This document shows positions 46,020-56,564 of a stretch of DNA of 64,000 nt, piece after piece. Positions within the stretch are counted from its first letter, which is position 1. The number at the start of each line of letters is the position of its first letter. The position numbers and the translations under genes were made by a program. A model generated the notes under the pieces. That model saw only the letters and a program-made list of their open reading frames with translations. It was not told the origin of the DNA and ran no database searches. Origin of the DNA: Nematopogon swammerdamellus (Eukaryota > Arthropoda > Insecta > Lepidoptera > Adelidae); the NCBI GenBank assembly GCA_946902875.1, contig OX336343.1, positions 19,515,596 to 19,579,595 on the forward strand, read 5' to 3'.

Positions 46020-46195
46020 TTAAGGTGTCTGTTATACTGAACTGGCTAGATAACACGAAGTATTTTCATAGCCGCTTTGAACATCTTTCGATTAGTGCGG
46101 TGGTACTAATCCCGACGGATTGAATCCTGCAGCCTAGAAAGTAAGATAAGGGAGCTACAGTTTTACGTGGAATCTGAACGACGGAAGCGCATTAC
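46020..46195 (-). repeat. 5S-derived SINE family, diverged copy
   Basis: TACTGAACTGGCTAGATAAC, CATAGCCGCTTTGAACATC, GTGCGGTGGTACTAATCCCG and CTACAGTTTTACGTGGAATC follow the family order with many substitutions. This is an old copy. Confidence 0.6.
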
Positions 46196-46659
46196 ACCTT
46201 ATCTGGACTACGTGGGGGACCAACGTTTCCCAAACGTCGTGTCGTCCAAAGGTAGTATTTATGTTATTAACAGGAAAGATAGCATAGTGATGACTCGAAA
46301 TCACGATGCGCCAGTTTGACCTGACCTCTACCCTGATGCGATGATTCATCGTCCGCCACCGTCTCGTTTGACTCGAGTTGACTTCTAATGATTATTCATA
46401 ACGTCGGAGATGACACCAACTGATTCGCAGAAAGCTATTTTAATGAACACGTGTAGACCTTACCGCTGCGGACTTAAAGCGGGCCCGATAACCACTGGTG
46501 ATCAAATGGATGGGCGTACAAGCATAGTACCACAGAATATTTAAGTACATCTTTCCATACAACACGAACGTGAACGATGATCGAATTGATAGTCGCTAAA
46601 ACCACGGCAGTCCAGCAGTGAACAGACAAGTTCGACTGTGTTGCATAATATGTTACCGT

Positions 46660-47306
46660 AAACACCCGAAATCAGTAAGAACCTGTTTTTACTAGTAAAT
46701 ACGCGAAGTATCTAAGAGCATCAGAAACAACGCGTTTTTACCAACGACATTCTACTTTTAATTCGTTAATTCGTTGGTTTTTACTAGTAAGAACCCGTTC
46801 TTACTAAACGCATATCAGTAAATATCCGAATTTAAAATAAACATGTCAAATATATGAAAGAAATATTTTATTATTGATATCTTACGTATCATTACAAGAA
46901 TCATTTATTATTAATGTAGTTGCGAAAAATCCGTATAGTACTTAGTTTCTAGTTACAGTTAGTTACTTACTTAACTATCATTACAGAAATAACTATTGAT
47001 ATATTTGCTTCAATTTAAATAAAATAAAATAAATCTGAAAGGGAATACTTAGTTATATAAATATGGCTGCTTTGGTTTCCTTTTTCGGCTATGATTTTCT
47101 CTAAATGCTCTTCTCTTTCTAAAGTGGCAATTTCCGAAGACAAAGAAGACGTAGCTAGCCGCATCGGATTTTTCGATTCGGATATTACCTAACTGATATG
47201 CGTTTAGTAAGAATAGGTTTTAACTGAAAAGTGCAGCAAAAAGCCGATGTAATCATTTTATTCGGCATTTACCTAACTAACTGCCTTAGTAAAAACGGGT
47301 TCTTAC
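46660..47306. repeat. Inverted-repeat element with AGTAAGAACC ends
   Basis: AGTAAGAACCTGTTTTTACT near 46675 mirrors AGTAAAAACGGGTTCTTACT near 47288. AAACGCATATCAGTAAATAT near 46797 mirrors ATATTACCTAACTGATATGC near 47183. The element carries a 35-base insert (46742-46776) and is abutted at its right edge by another element (47307-48010). Confidence 0.65.
46742..46776. repeat. Micro-insertion with CAACGA ends (35 bp), 8-bp duplication
   Basis: The insert starts CAACGACATTCTAC and ends AATTCGTTG. It is flanked by identical GTTTTTAC at 46734-46741 and 46777-46784. The same ends bound a 108-base insert at 54277-54384 with a different 8-base duplication. Removing it restores a continuous GTTTTTACTAG target. 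Confidence 0.85.
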
Positions 47307-48010
47307 TAGAGTTGTAAAAAAACAGCTTTTTTTCTGACATGAAAAAAAATCTTGAAAAAAAAACATGAAAAAATACAGTTTTTTTTCTGAAGTACGTTTT
47401 TTTTTTCAACACTACGAAAATAAAAATATCATAAGGTCGTTACCGTTAAATACGAGTTGATAATAATTGTTTTTGGTTTAAAGGAACTACAAATTGATGT
47501 TGTTAAATATGTAGTACAAAAACGGCTCAAAATAAATTGGCAACACTTCCTGATGTTCACGTTTACGGATTTCCCCAATCCTCGTTCGGTTTATGTTTCG
47601 GTTGAATTGAGCAGGGATGTTAGGTGTAACAGGCGATTCTAACACAGATGAAGATTTAAGAAATTTTTTTATGTTCATATTGTGTATACTTTTGTTTATT
47701 TAAACTTAATGTGACAGTAATTTAAGTATTTTTAAGTTATAAATTATAATCCTGTTGTAGAATCCTGAAGTAGAAGTTGTAATATGTATAATTTTATTTA
47801 TTTAAACTAAATTTGACTTTTAATTATTGAAATTACAATAAAACAATCACATTTAGCGTTTCATCTCATTTCAGTTATAGTATTTTATTTTTTCTGAAAA
47901 AAAAAAAACAAATTTAGAAAAAAAAACGACGGTGCCAAGTTTTTTTTCATGTTTTTTTCTCAAATTGTGAAAAAAAAACATTGTGTTTTTTTTTTCAAGT
48001 TACATCACTA
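47307..48010. mobile_element. hAT-like non-autonomous element (704 bp)
   Basis: The flanks GTTCTTAC at 47299-47306 and 48011-48018 are identical. The ends TAGAGTTGTAA and TTACATCACTA are imperfect reverse complements, and both sides continue into long A/T homopolymer blocks with GAAAAAAAA and TTTTTTTTC. A minus-strand frame of 63 codons (47678-47487, MNIKKFLKSS...) could be a transposase remnant but I do not recognise it. Confidence 0.8.
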
Positions 48011-48674
48011 GTTCTTACATGTTCGACGATACTGCATGTTGTTGATCTGTTATTTTATTATCTGTTGATCGCATTTTGAATCTGCTAAAGCCGCCTTTCC
48101 GAGATGCATGCTGCAGTTTCTTAGCATTTAATGTAGCTAGCTCTCCTCTAGGTCTTGCTTTCATAACAGTGTCGCCGGCAAAACATGAGTGGTTGAAGTG
48201 TTATTCTTCGTCTGCATTCAAACTGCAATATTTTCCAAATAACCTAGCAACTAGTAATAGGCTTGAACTAGTATCATAAAACAGTAGCCTAGGTCAGCTC
48301 GTTTTACGTGTAAATTTTACTGCGAGCGTACGTGCGTTTTATTCGGTGATTAACGGTTTTCATGATGTTGATTTATTTTAAAGGATTGCCTCACGGTTGC
48401 TGGCTGCGGTTACTGCGGCCGACTACGCACTTTTACTCACCCGGCGTAATATCAAAAGGGTGATACTTGCCGGCAGAAGGCGGGGATTACATGAGAATTT
48501 ATAGAAAACTAAACTAACACTGCTCCTAGCAAATCTAACAATGAAATATTAACACAAATAGCAAGCTTATTTTATTAACTCTATATTTTATTAGTTTACC
48601 TTCCCTCTCCGATCGTTTTAGTCAGTGTGATTGCAAGTAAGGCGCTGCTGTTTAGATGGTCGTTTCGGAGGATA

Positions 48675-48870
48675 TATAGATGAAAAATAGTTTATTGCTC
48701 CAAAAACATTTTACAGAAATAAGCACAATTTAACATTTACATGAGGTACAAAAGGCGGACTTATCCCATACAGAAATTTCTTCCAGTAATTTGGATGTTT
48801 GATTGTAGATGAATGAAATTGCTAATGAAGTGTGAAGACTTGAGTGAGAGAATTGAAGATAAAATAATTA
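48675..48870 (+). repeat. Dispersed TTTATTG-type repeat
   Basis: AGTTTATTGCTCCAAAAACA, CAAAAGGCGGACTTATCCCA and ATTTCTTCCAGTAATTTGG follow the order of the copy at 25313-25620, with deletions. Confidence 0.65.
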
Positions 48871-49168
48871 AGTAATATATTTTTTATTTTTTATCTATCT
48901 CTTCATTTTAGCCAACTATGGCCATATTGAAAATACATATTAAATGTCTTAACCTAAGAACTAAAATTACTTTTTCTCCACTTGTGTTTGTACGGGTCCC
49001 AATAGATACCCGTATGCGTCATATTGGTCTGCTGACGCGGTTAATAAAGTCATGTAAGTAGGTACATGCTAGTTAAATAAAAGCTATACGCGGACCAAAG
49101 TGCGGGCGATTAAATGTTCACTTAGGTAAATATCACTTGTTTGTAGTAACAGACACTATATGGATGGT

Positions 49169-49542
49169 CACTGATCTGCCGTCGGACGGTAAAACGATGT
49201 ATGAGCACATACAGCGTTTTTACGTAACACGGCTCAATCGAAAGTTCTTGGCGTGCCCTATCACCCAATATAAATGTTATCTTTGTAGGACCTTCACTGA
49301 AGAAGTTATGAAGATCGATATGACGATGTATGTCCAAAAACATACGATTCTGTGCGGTAAAACGATGCATTTTTTTCCAGAACCCTCCATTTAAGGTATG
49401 CCACGACGATGTAATATCCAATACATCGTTTCACCATAACACCGCCTAGTTACAGCGTTTAGCCATAACACAAATCCTTCAAACACGTTTATCTCAAAAC
49501 AATACTTTTGAACATACATCGTTTTACCGTCCGACGGCAGTG
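49169..49542. repeat. Inverted-repeat element with CACTG ends (374 bp)
   Basis: GCCGTCGGACGGTAAAACGA near 49178 mirrors TCGTTTTACCGTCCGACGGC near 49519-49538. The left end has a 4-base insertion after CACTG. An internal GGTAAAACGATG word recurs near 49357. Flanking 8-mers do not match, so the insertion is old or rearranged. Confidence 0.8.
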
Positions 49543-50199
49543 ATGTCTATAGGTGGTCCACCTATGGATATCGCGGAAGCTGCTATACACGTTGGCAGCA
49601 GATGAGTATCTGTCGACGCTGCACGTACTATTATGTATGACGTCGCGACCGGGGAACCAACGTGGGAACACGGGATAAATGGCGGACGGGGATACGGGAG
49701 CGATCCTTCCATACAATGCACGTTGACATCTCAACGTGCGCGCCATGCCAGGGGGTTGGAGCCCTAGAAGCTAGGGCTAGCTAGCTCTCGAGTGAGTAGG
49801 TGGGAAGAGATGTCTGGAGACTACTTGACCAAAATTTTTATATACGGTATTGCAGTTGCCCCCGTAATATTTTTAACTGACATAAGGGGGGTATTCTATA
49901 TGTGAAACTAAACAACTTCTGTGAAGAAAACATTTTTGAAACAAAAAAAAATATTTTTTCCATACAAATTTCAAAAAACCTATTCTCAAAATGTAAGGGG
50001 AAAAAAATTTTTTTTTCTTCAAATCATAAACTCGTAGAACAAAAGTGGTTCTATTTCACGTACAGAATCACTCCCTTTCGGATTTTACGGTTGGGCAACA
50101 CCGATATTACAAAATTCCCGCGCAGCTCTGATTTTTTATTTTATATTTTAGACTGTTTTGAGGGTCGGGGTTATTTTTGTAATTTAATTTTTATTTCAA

Positions 50200-50455
50200 G
50201 CTTTTTTAAAAAACCGCATGCAAATCGGTCCGCTTTTTAAGGTAATAAATGTTTTCATTAGGTAATTACTTGATTACAAACATAGCTAACAACCATTCCG
50301 ATTAAACCAGCTTTCTAATAAAAAAACCGCATCCAAATCGGTCCATCCGTTTGGGAGCTACGATGCCACAGACAGACACACCCATACACACATACACACA
50401 CACCCACGTTAAACTTATAACACCCCTCTTTTTTCGTCGGGGGTTAAAATGACGT
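50200..50455 (-). repeat. AACCCCCGAC-type dispersed repeat, reversed
   Basis: AACCGCATCCAAATCGGTCC, GGGAGCTACGATGCCACAGA and a TAACACCCCTC...TCGGGGGTTA end match, in reverse, the copy at 59800-60030. A partial second copy (AACCGCATGCAAATCGGTCC) precedes it. Confidence 0.75.
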
Positions 50456-51280
50456 TGCTGGGTTACGTTTTCGTGTTTTCGCATCAGGCGTGGGCCATTT
50501 TGGCATTTAATTTGTATGTAATTTTTCCAAGGAATTTATAAATATTTCATAGGAATTTCACAAAGGCCAACCACATTTGCACGCATTTCCGCGCGCGCCA
50601 TTTTGACGTTTGTTTTATTTTATATGAAATTTCACGGGAAATAGTCGCCATACGTTGGTCTCATCATCAGCGAGTGTGGAGAAATTTGATACTATATATT
50701 TTTATTTTTTATTTTTGACAATAAAATTATACCACATTGTAGTTTGTGTATACCTACTACATTGTACTAACATAATTATGTTGATACAAATTACGTATCA
50801 AAGTTTGACAAAGGCTCTTTACACCTGATTCACTTAATTAATAAATAAGTCTTCGTAGCTATTCTAGGCTAGTCACTAAATACTTGTAAAAATATGCTTA
50901 AAAAAATACTCTGCGTAGTTTCTTGTCGGTTCTTCTTCGTGGGTGTAATCGAACCGGATAGAACAAATTGTGACAAGTTCGAGCGCAGTCTAACTGCCAT
51001 ATAAATAATCAATAAACAATACAATACAATACAAAGGCCAGATTCCAGAAGCACTAGGGCATTAGTAATTCCACGGACGCGCTCAGTTATTTTATCAAAT
51101 ACATAGAACTGAGGACTTACGCCCATTCACTAGTCCGCCCACGCGCGCCGCGCGTCCCGCCTAGTGTTGTAAAGGCAGAAAAATACCGAAAAATACATTT
51201 TGAATAAAACAAAAAACACGGGGTTTTTCCGTTTCTTTCATGTATGATACCAATACTGGATGAAATTTTCGCCCGATGAA

Positions 51281-52712
51281 AGCTCCGCCCCCTTTCCTGA
51301 TTTAATTTCTCGAATGTTGATATTTTTTCGCCTGAATCTTATTACTAGACTAAATATAAGACACTTTTATTCTTACACTTTTTTCAATAAAATCGATATT
51401 TCCGGAGAAAAAAAATATCTAAAATATTTTTTTCCAAAATGTTCTCGATTGCTGATGTTTTTTTGGTGGATTCTTATTTCTAAACGAAATATAAGATACT
51501 TTTATTCTTACACGTTTTTCACTTAAGTCGATATTTCCGAAGAGAAAAATAAAACAACTTATTTTTTCATATTTTCTAGAATGTTGATGTTTTTTCGCCT
51601 GAATCTTATTTCTAGACGAAATACGAATCTGCAGTGAACATTTCGAAAAGTGGCCGCCATTTTGAACTTTTTAGTTACTGGACCGATTGCTTTCAAAATC
51701 GATATCTGGGTGTCTGTGTGGGCTCTGAATACGAATCTGTAGTCAAAATTTAAAACAAGTGGCCGCCATTTTGAACTTTTTAGTTACTGGACTGATTGCT
51801 TTCAAAATCGATATCTGGGTGTCTGTGTGGGTTTTGAATACGAATCTGTTGTCAAAATTTAAAAGAAAAAGCCGCCATTTTGAACTTTTTAGTTACTGGA
51901 CCGATTGCTTTCAAAATCTATATCTGGGTGTCTGCGTGGGCTCTGAATATTAATTTGTAGTCAAAACTAAAATGTTCAAAATGGCGGCCACTTTTTTTTT
52001 ATTTTGACAACGGATTCGTATTCAAATCCCACAGAAACACCCAAAAATAAATTTTGAAAGCAATCGGTCCAGAAACTAAAAAGTAAAAAATGGCGGCCAC
52101 TTTTTATAAATTTTTACAACAGATTCGTATTCAGGGTCCACACATACACCCAGATATCGATTTTGAAAGCAATCGGTCCAGTAACTAAAAAGTTTAAAAT
52201 GGCGGCCACTTGTTTTAAATTTTGACTACAGATTCGTATTCAGAGCCCACACAGACACCCAGATAGCGATTTTGAAAGCAATTGGTCCAGTAACTAAAAA
52301 GTTCAAAATGGCGGCCACTTTTTTTAAATGATTCTGAAAATAATTTAAATGATTGAAACTACAGATTCGTATTTCATCTAGAAATAAGATTCAGGCGAAA
52401 AAACAACAACATTCGAGAAAATATGAAAAAATAGGTTGTTTTATTTTTCTCTCCGGAAATATCGACTTAAGCGAAAAACGTGTAAGGATAAAAGTGTCTT
52501 ATATTTCGTTTAGAAATGAGAATCCGCCAAAAAAACATTAGCAATCGAGAACATTTTGGAAAAAAAATATTTTTGATTTTTTTTTCTCCGGAAATATCGA
52601 TTTGTTTCAAAAACGTGTAAGAATAAAAGTGTCTTATATTTCGTCTAGAAATAAGATTCAGGCGAAAAAATATCAACATTCGAGAAATTAAATCAGGAAA
52701 GGGGGCGGAGCT
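51281..52712. mobile_element. Giant palindrome with internal 105-bp tandem units (1,432 bp)
   Basis: AGCTCCGCCCCCTTTCCTGA at the left end mirrors TCAGGAAAGGGGGCGGAGCT at the right end, and both arms continue in matching order to the centre near 51995. Each arm has two or three direct copies of a unit of about 105 bases (GTGGCCGCCATTTTGAACTT, TTAGTTACTGGACCGATTGC, TGGGTGTCTGTGTGGG), reversed in the right arm. No target duplication was found. No protein is evident. Confidence 0.88.
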
Positions 52713-53119
52713 CTCCATACAAATGCCGTCCTGGATAATTCAGAATCGCGGCGAGCAATAAATCGAGAACCAATGATGGTACGACAACAAATTAGGTCTT
52801 GTTTTGTAAGCAGTTCGATACACTCTTAGATTATTTTATAACATCTTCCCCGGTTTTCCTGTAAATTGAGTAGAAATAAAAATTTATGAAAAAAATTATA
52901 TCTCCATAAGCGGCCACTCTAGAGAAAATCATCTAAGAACAAAAGAAGCTTGTATTTAGTCAATAAATACGATCCCGAAGAAAAATCCGGTCCCGGAAAT
53001 TTCCCAGGAAATTTTCAGAATTCCCATACGAAGTGGTGGTTTTAACTCCATATTATATCCTCTCGCGAACTTTACCTACTTTGGTACCAAATCACTCTAC
53101 CTAATTCCGATCCCTGATA

Positions 53120-53265
53120 ATAACACATACCTATTATGTGAAAATTTTCACGGGGTATCTACCTATTACGGTTCAAGAGATACAGCCCTCGGACAGACGG
53201 ACAGACAGACAGACGGCGTAGGCTTAGTAATACGGAACCCTATAAAACACAAATTAAAACAAAGA
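53120..53265 (+). repeat. 3' end of the AAGTGCGAG dispersed repeat
   Basis: TTCAAGAGATACAGCCCTCGG-like sequence, then a GACAGACA run and GGCTTAGTAATACGGAACCC, matching 3960-4095. Confidence 0.75.
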
Positions 53266-53266
53266 T

Positions 53267-53510
53267 TCCCTTGCCCCTTACTAGGTGGTAGGCTCAAATT
53301 GTAGCTGACTGGGTTGGTACCACTGTACTGGATGTAAGATGGCCGCATAGTAGCCTCGGTTGTGTTCTCCTCTAGTTCAGTATAGCCAGCAATCCAGGGA
53401 AGTCTCCGATATGGCACCTACCTTCTAGGAGGTGATATTAGCTGGTTGGATCATGCGCTCTGACCCCTCTGACTCAGCCAGCCATACCGGATTACATAAA
53501 AAAAGAGTTA
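53267..53510 (+). repeat. tRNA-Ser-like SINE family, 3' half with A-tail
   Basis: CCCTTACTAGGTGGTAGGCT, TGGGTTGGTACCACTGTACT, GGAGGTGATATTAGCTGG, ATCATGCGCTCTGACCCCTC and a terminal A-run. It overlaps the far part of the copy at 43735-43980, so the two together outline the full family. Confidence 0.7.
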
Positions 53511-53949
53511 TTATGAGTACCTACATAATTTGGAAATGATAAGCTTCTCTGCGATAAAGCTATTTGCGGCTCTTATTTCTTTTCCTGTTTCATTGAATCT
53601 TTCCGTGTTTTTTACGGTGTTCCTGTTCAATACGAACTTTGGTCACTCACTTTTTGGTTTCAAGCAGAGAACAGGAATAAAACGCGAAAAGAGCAAGTAG
53701 GTATCTCATATGAAAATACTTTTCGAATCTTTCCGTGTTTTACGGTACCTAAGTCAAATAAATCCGTATCAAAGTGCAAAAAACGGCATCTTTACAACTC
53801 TAGTCCCGCCGCCACGCCTCCGCCGCAGAGCCCGCGGAATGCCGCACAATAATGCTATACAATGAAATTCCGTACAGATTGGACGGGCGTCGTTTTAATT
53901 TTAATGCTGAGGGGGTCGTCGGTCAGCGAACGGACGTTTTAGATCGAGG

Positions 53950-54120
53950 CTCGGTGATGTAGAGCAGATGCTCGATTAAGAGATTTTTTTTTACAAATCG
54001 TTGCGCAGTTACGACACACGTACAAGTATAGAGAATGTTGTCTCTATACAAATAAATATTTCTATAGAGAAGAGATGCAGCGCGTCTAGCGGACCAGTTG
54101 GTACTAAAATTGCCATATAC
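53950..54120 (+). repeat. Palindromic repeat with GCTCGATTA start
   Basis: GCTCGATTAAGAGATTTTTT, ACAAATAAATATTTCTATAG and GCGTCTAGCGGACCAGTTGG match the copies at 27930 and 31594. It ends exactly where the 5S-type SINE begins. Confidence 0.6.
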
Positions 54121-54495
54121 CTGGCCGCGGTCAGAACTTGGATGGGTGACCGTTCGACCGTTAGAGGCTGACCGTGGTTCGTATTCCACGTAGGTCCCTT
54201 CCCTTGCTATGTAACGGCTATGTAAATAGTTCGCGTTTTCCGTCCAGTTCAGTGCGGCCGGCGCGACCGAAGGGAACAACGACATTCTACTTTCTGAATA
54301 CTTTTTAATTCGTTAAATTAAGAGATTAATTAATTCGTTAATTTAAGAGATTAATTAATTTTTAATACTTTTTAATTCGTTGGAAGGGAAGTGACGTGGC
54401 ACCAAGTTCACCCGGTGTTATGGGCTGACATCACGGATGTAGTAACTAGTAGGTGGTGTGCCCAGCTGTGTCAGTTTCCATAAAAAAAAACCACA
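54121..54495 (+). repeat. 5S rRNA-derived SINE, with 5S head and A-tail
   Basis: The head GGTCAGAACTTGGATGGGTG followed by ACCG closely resembles the 3' third of 5S rRNA (GTTAGTACTTGGATGGGTGACCG type), the internal promoter region of class III genes. The body has GTAGGTCCCTTCCC, CCGTCCAGTTCAGTG, GTTCACCCGGTGTTATGGGC and GTGTCAGTTTCCATAAAAAA. A 108-base insert interrupts it at 54277-54384. This is the orientation-defining copy of the family. Confidence 0.8.
54277..54384. repeat. Micro-MITE with CAACGA ends (108 bp), 8-bp duplication
   Basis: It starts CAACGACATTCTAC and ends AATTCGTTG, as at 46742-46776. Identical GAAGGGAA flanks lie at 54269-54276 and 54385-54392, and removing the insert restores the SINE body GAAGGGAAGTGACG. 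The interior holds an imperfect duplication of TTAAGAGATTAATTAATT. Confidence 0.88.
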
Positions 54496-54519
54496 GTTGC
54501 ACTCCGGGAGTGCCGGCAG

Positions 54520-54625
54520 AAGTGAAAAGTTTTTCTATTTCCGAAAATAATTCTTAGGTGGTTATAAAAGAAACTAAACACCGTAAAAAATTTAAACACC
54601 GTAACATTGCTTAAAAAAGAAAACA
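54520..54625 (+). repeat. Dispersed segment shared with 57444-57555
   Basis: TTCCGAAAATAA, TCTTAGGTGGTTATAAAAGA and TAACATTGCTTAAAAAA occur in the same order at 57444-57540, where they form the tail of a tRNA-like SINE read on the minus strand. Confidence 0.7.
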
Positions 54626-54659
54626 AAAGAAAAAAAAACAAAAAAAATAAAAAAAAAAT

Positions 54660-55155
54660 AATTAATGTTAAATTTAATAGAACGGACAGACATGCATTTG
54701 TTACGGAACCCTACATTCATTTTGCAGAACTTAATAGAATGGACAGACATAAACGTGTTACGGAACCCTACTTTTATTATAAAATAACCGTCGGAGGACC
54801 TTGGTTGAAAATTGTAAAATTTAGTAGAACGGACAGACATGCATTTGTTACGGAACCCTACATTCATTTTGAAATAAATGTTAAATTTATTAGAACGGAC
54901 AGACATGCATTTGTTACGGAACCCTACATTCATTTTGCAGAACTTAGTAGAATGGACAGACATAAACGTGTTACGGAACCTTACTTTTATTATAAAATAA
55001 CCGTCGGAGGACCTTGGTTGAAAATTGTAAAATTTAGTAGAACGGACAGACATGCATTTGTTACGGAACCCTACATTCATTTTGAAATAAATGTTAAATT
55101 TAGTAGAACGGACAGACATGCATTTGTTACGGAACCCTACATTCATTTTGCAGAA
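54660..55155. repeat. 213-bp tandem repeat, open on both strands
   Basis: Starts at 54664, 54877 and 55090 give an exact 213-base period, about 2.3 copies. Each unit holds three diverged sub-copies of GACAGACATGCATTTGTTAC plus CGGAACCCTA; one carries AAACGTG instead and is followed by ACCGTCGGAGGACCTTGG. Since 213 is divisible by three, both strands stay open: plus 54607-55161 (184 codons, repeating RTDRHAFVTEPYIHF) and minus 55287-54592 (231 codons, repeating MNVGFRNKCMSVRSTKF). The sub-copies resemble the end of the GGAC-rich dispersed repeat (3740-4110), so a non-coding origin is likelier than a protein. Confidence 0.85.
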
Positions 55156-55814
55156 CTTTGAGATGTCATGTATTGAGCGTTGTTGCGATATATTGTTATA
55201 TGACGCGCGTTGACATAGCAACGATAGAGTGTTATCTGACGCGCTGACGCGAACATACCATTTTTTCCCCATATAAAAAAGTGCCAAGCGCCGCTAAAGA
55301 AGTTTTCACTTCAAAAATTAGCTTACAAATTGACACAGTCAACACTGTCAAAACAGAGCTCGTATTGGAAGTAATAATGGTAATAAGATTAAAACACTTT
55401 AATTAAACGAAAATGAACATGTGAATTTTAATTTGGAAAAAATGCATGAATGTGAAATGTGTGAGTGAAAATTTGTCACTTCACACGCAGATACAGCTTG
55501 TTATTTCCTTCTAATGCCTATAAATAAATTCAAATTTTACCACAAATGATAATAATGGAATGTGGTTTATGTACGTACCTATCTCATAAATAATCCCTCT
55601 CTCTATTGAACGACACATTTGTTTAAAATAATCTCGAGAGTATGCAATTTTTCCTTCCCTATCTCTCCGTTCGTTTAACACTCTAAAACTTTGCTCTAAA
55701 ATAAAACTACTGTTGAACCGACTGGATTGGACTTGTGTACCGTGAAATAGGCAAAGCCACGTGAAACGACCGACTGAAATCTTAACATTATGTTTTTTTT
55801 ATTTTTGTTAGTAC

Positions 55815-56108
55815 CACAGAGCATGAAATGCGCGCGCCCGCCCCTACTAGAGGCGCCGTGAGCGCGATTTCTCTACAACGCCGTTGAAGCCTGTGGGCGT
55901 GGCCTATGACTTCCATATGTGTGTTGTGCGTGTGCATTTGTTTTGTGCGTGTGCCTAACTTGCTCCTCTTTGTGTGTAGTGTCGATACTAGCACACACAC
56001 ACACATACGAAGCGCTAGCAGCTCAGCGTACGGTTATTGGGTTTCAAATATCATCGCTTAGGGCGCCTCTAGTAGGGGGCGCGGGCGGTAGGTATTTGAT
56101 GCTCTGTG
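55815..56108. repeat. hAT-like MITE, copy 2 (294 bp)
   Basis: Reverse-oriented sister of 16502-16795, with the same length and ends (CACAGAGCAT and ATGCTCTGTG). The flanks are identical 8-base GTTAGTAC at 55807-55814 and 56109-56116. The interior words CTACAACGCCGTTGAAGCCT and AACTTGCTCCTCTTTGTGTG match copy 1. Confidence 0.92.
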
Positions 56109-56179
56109 GTTAGTACTAAGCATGTACTAGCTTTTTATATTTCTGCATTAGATAAAATGTAATGTATGAATAAATGTAT

Positions 56180-56560
56180 TATATAAACTGTAATTCATAT
56201 GTATTAAATTTATAGTTTTATGTATTTAATTTAATTTATAATTTGCGATTTCTAGTATTATAATTTCTAGTAATTTATAATTTGCGATTTTAATTAACTA
56301 GTATGTACTTATATGTAGTGTATATTATAGTTTATCATAGTTATTTCCCATATATTATATTTTACATTCCCACACTCAAGTCTTTTGCTACTACCTACTT
56401 ATATCTCACAACATACGACTCTCAAACATCCAAAGGTTGACTGGGAGAAATCCCTGTAAGTTATAGTTCCGCCTTTGCCCCTCATGTAAATTACTTATCG
56501 TTTGTTACTGTTAAATGTTTTGGAGCAATAAAGTATTTCCATCTATCTATCTATCTAAAA
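56180..56560 (-). repeat. Dispersed TTTATTG-type repeat, young reversed copy
   Basis: It reads as the near-exact reverse complement of 25313-25620 (TTCCCACACTCAAGTCTTTT, GGTTGACTGGGAGAAATCCC, CCTTTGCCCCTCATGTAAAT) and ends in ATCT microsatellite, the mirror of GATA at 25313. Confidence 0.8.
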
Positions 56561-56564
56561 TGCA

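Noticed and set aside
54592..55287. 231-codon minus-strand and 184-codon plus-strand proteins
   Set aside because: They come from a 213-base tandem repeat with a period divisible by three and repeat-derived words; not annotated as genes.
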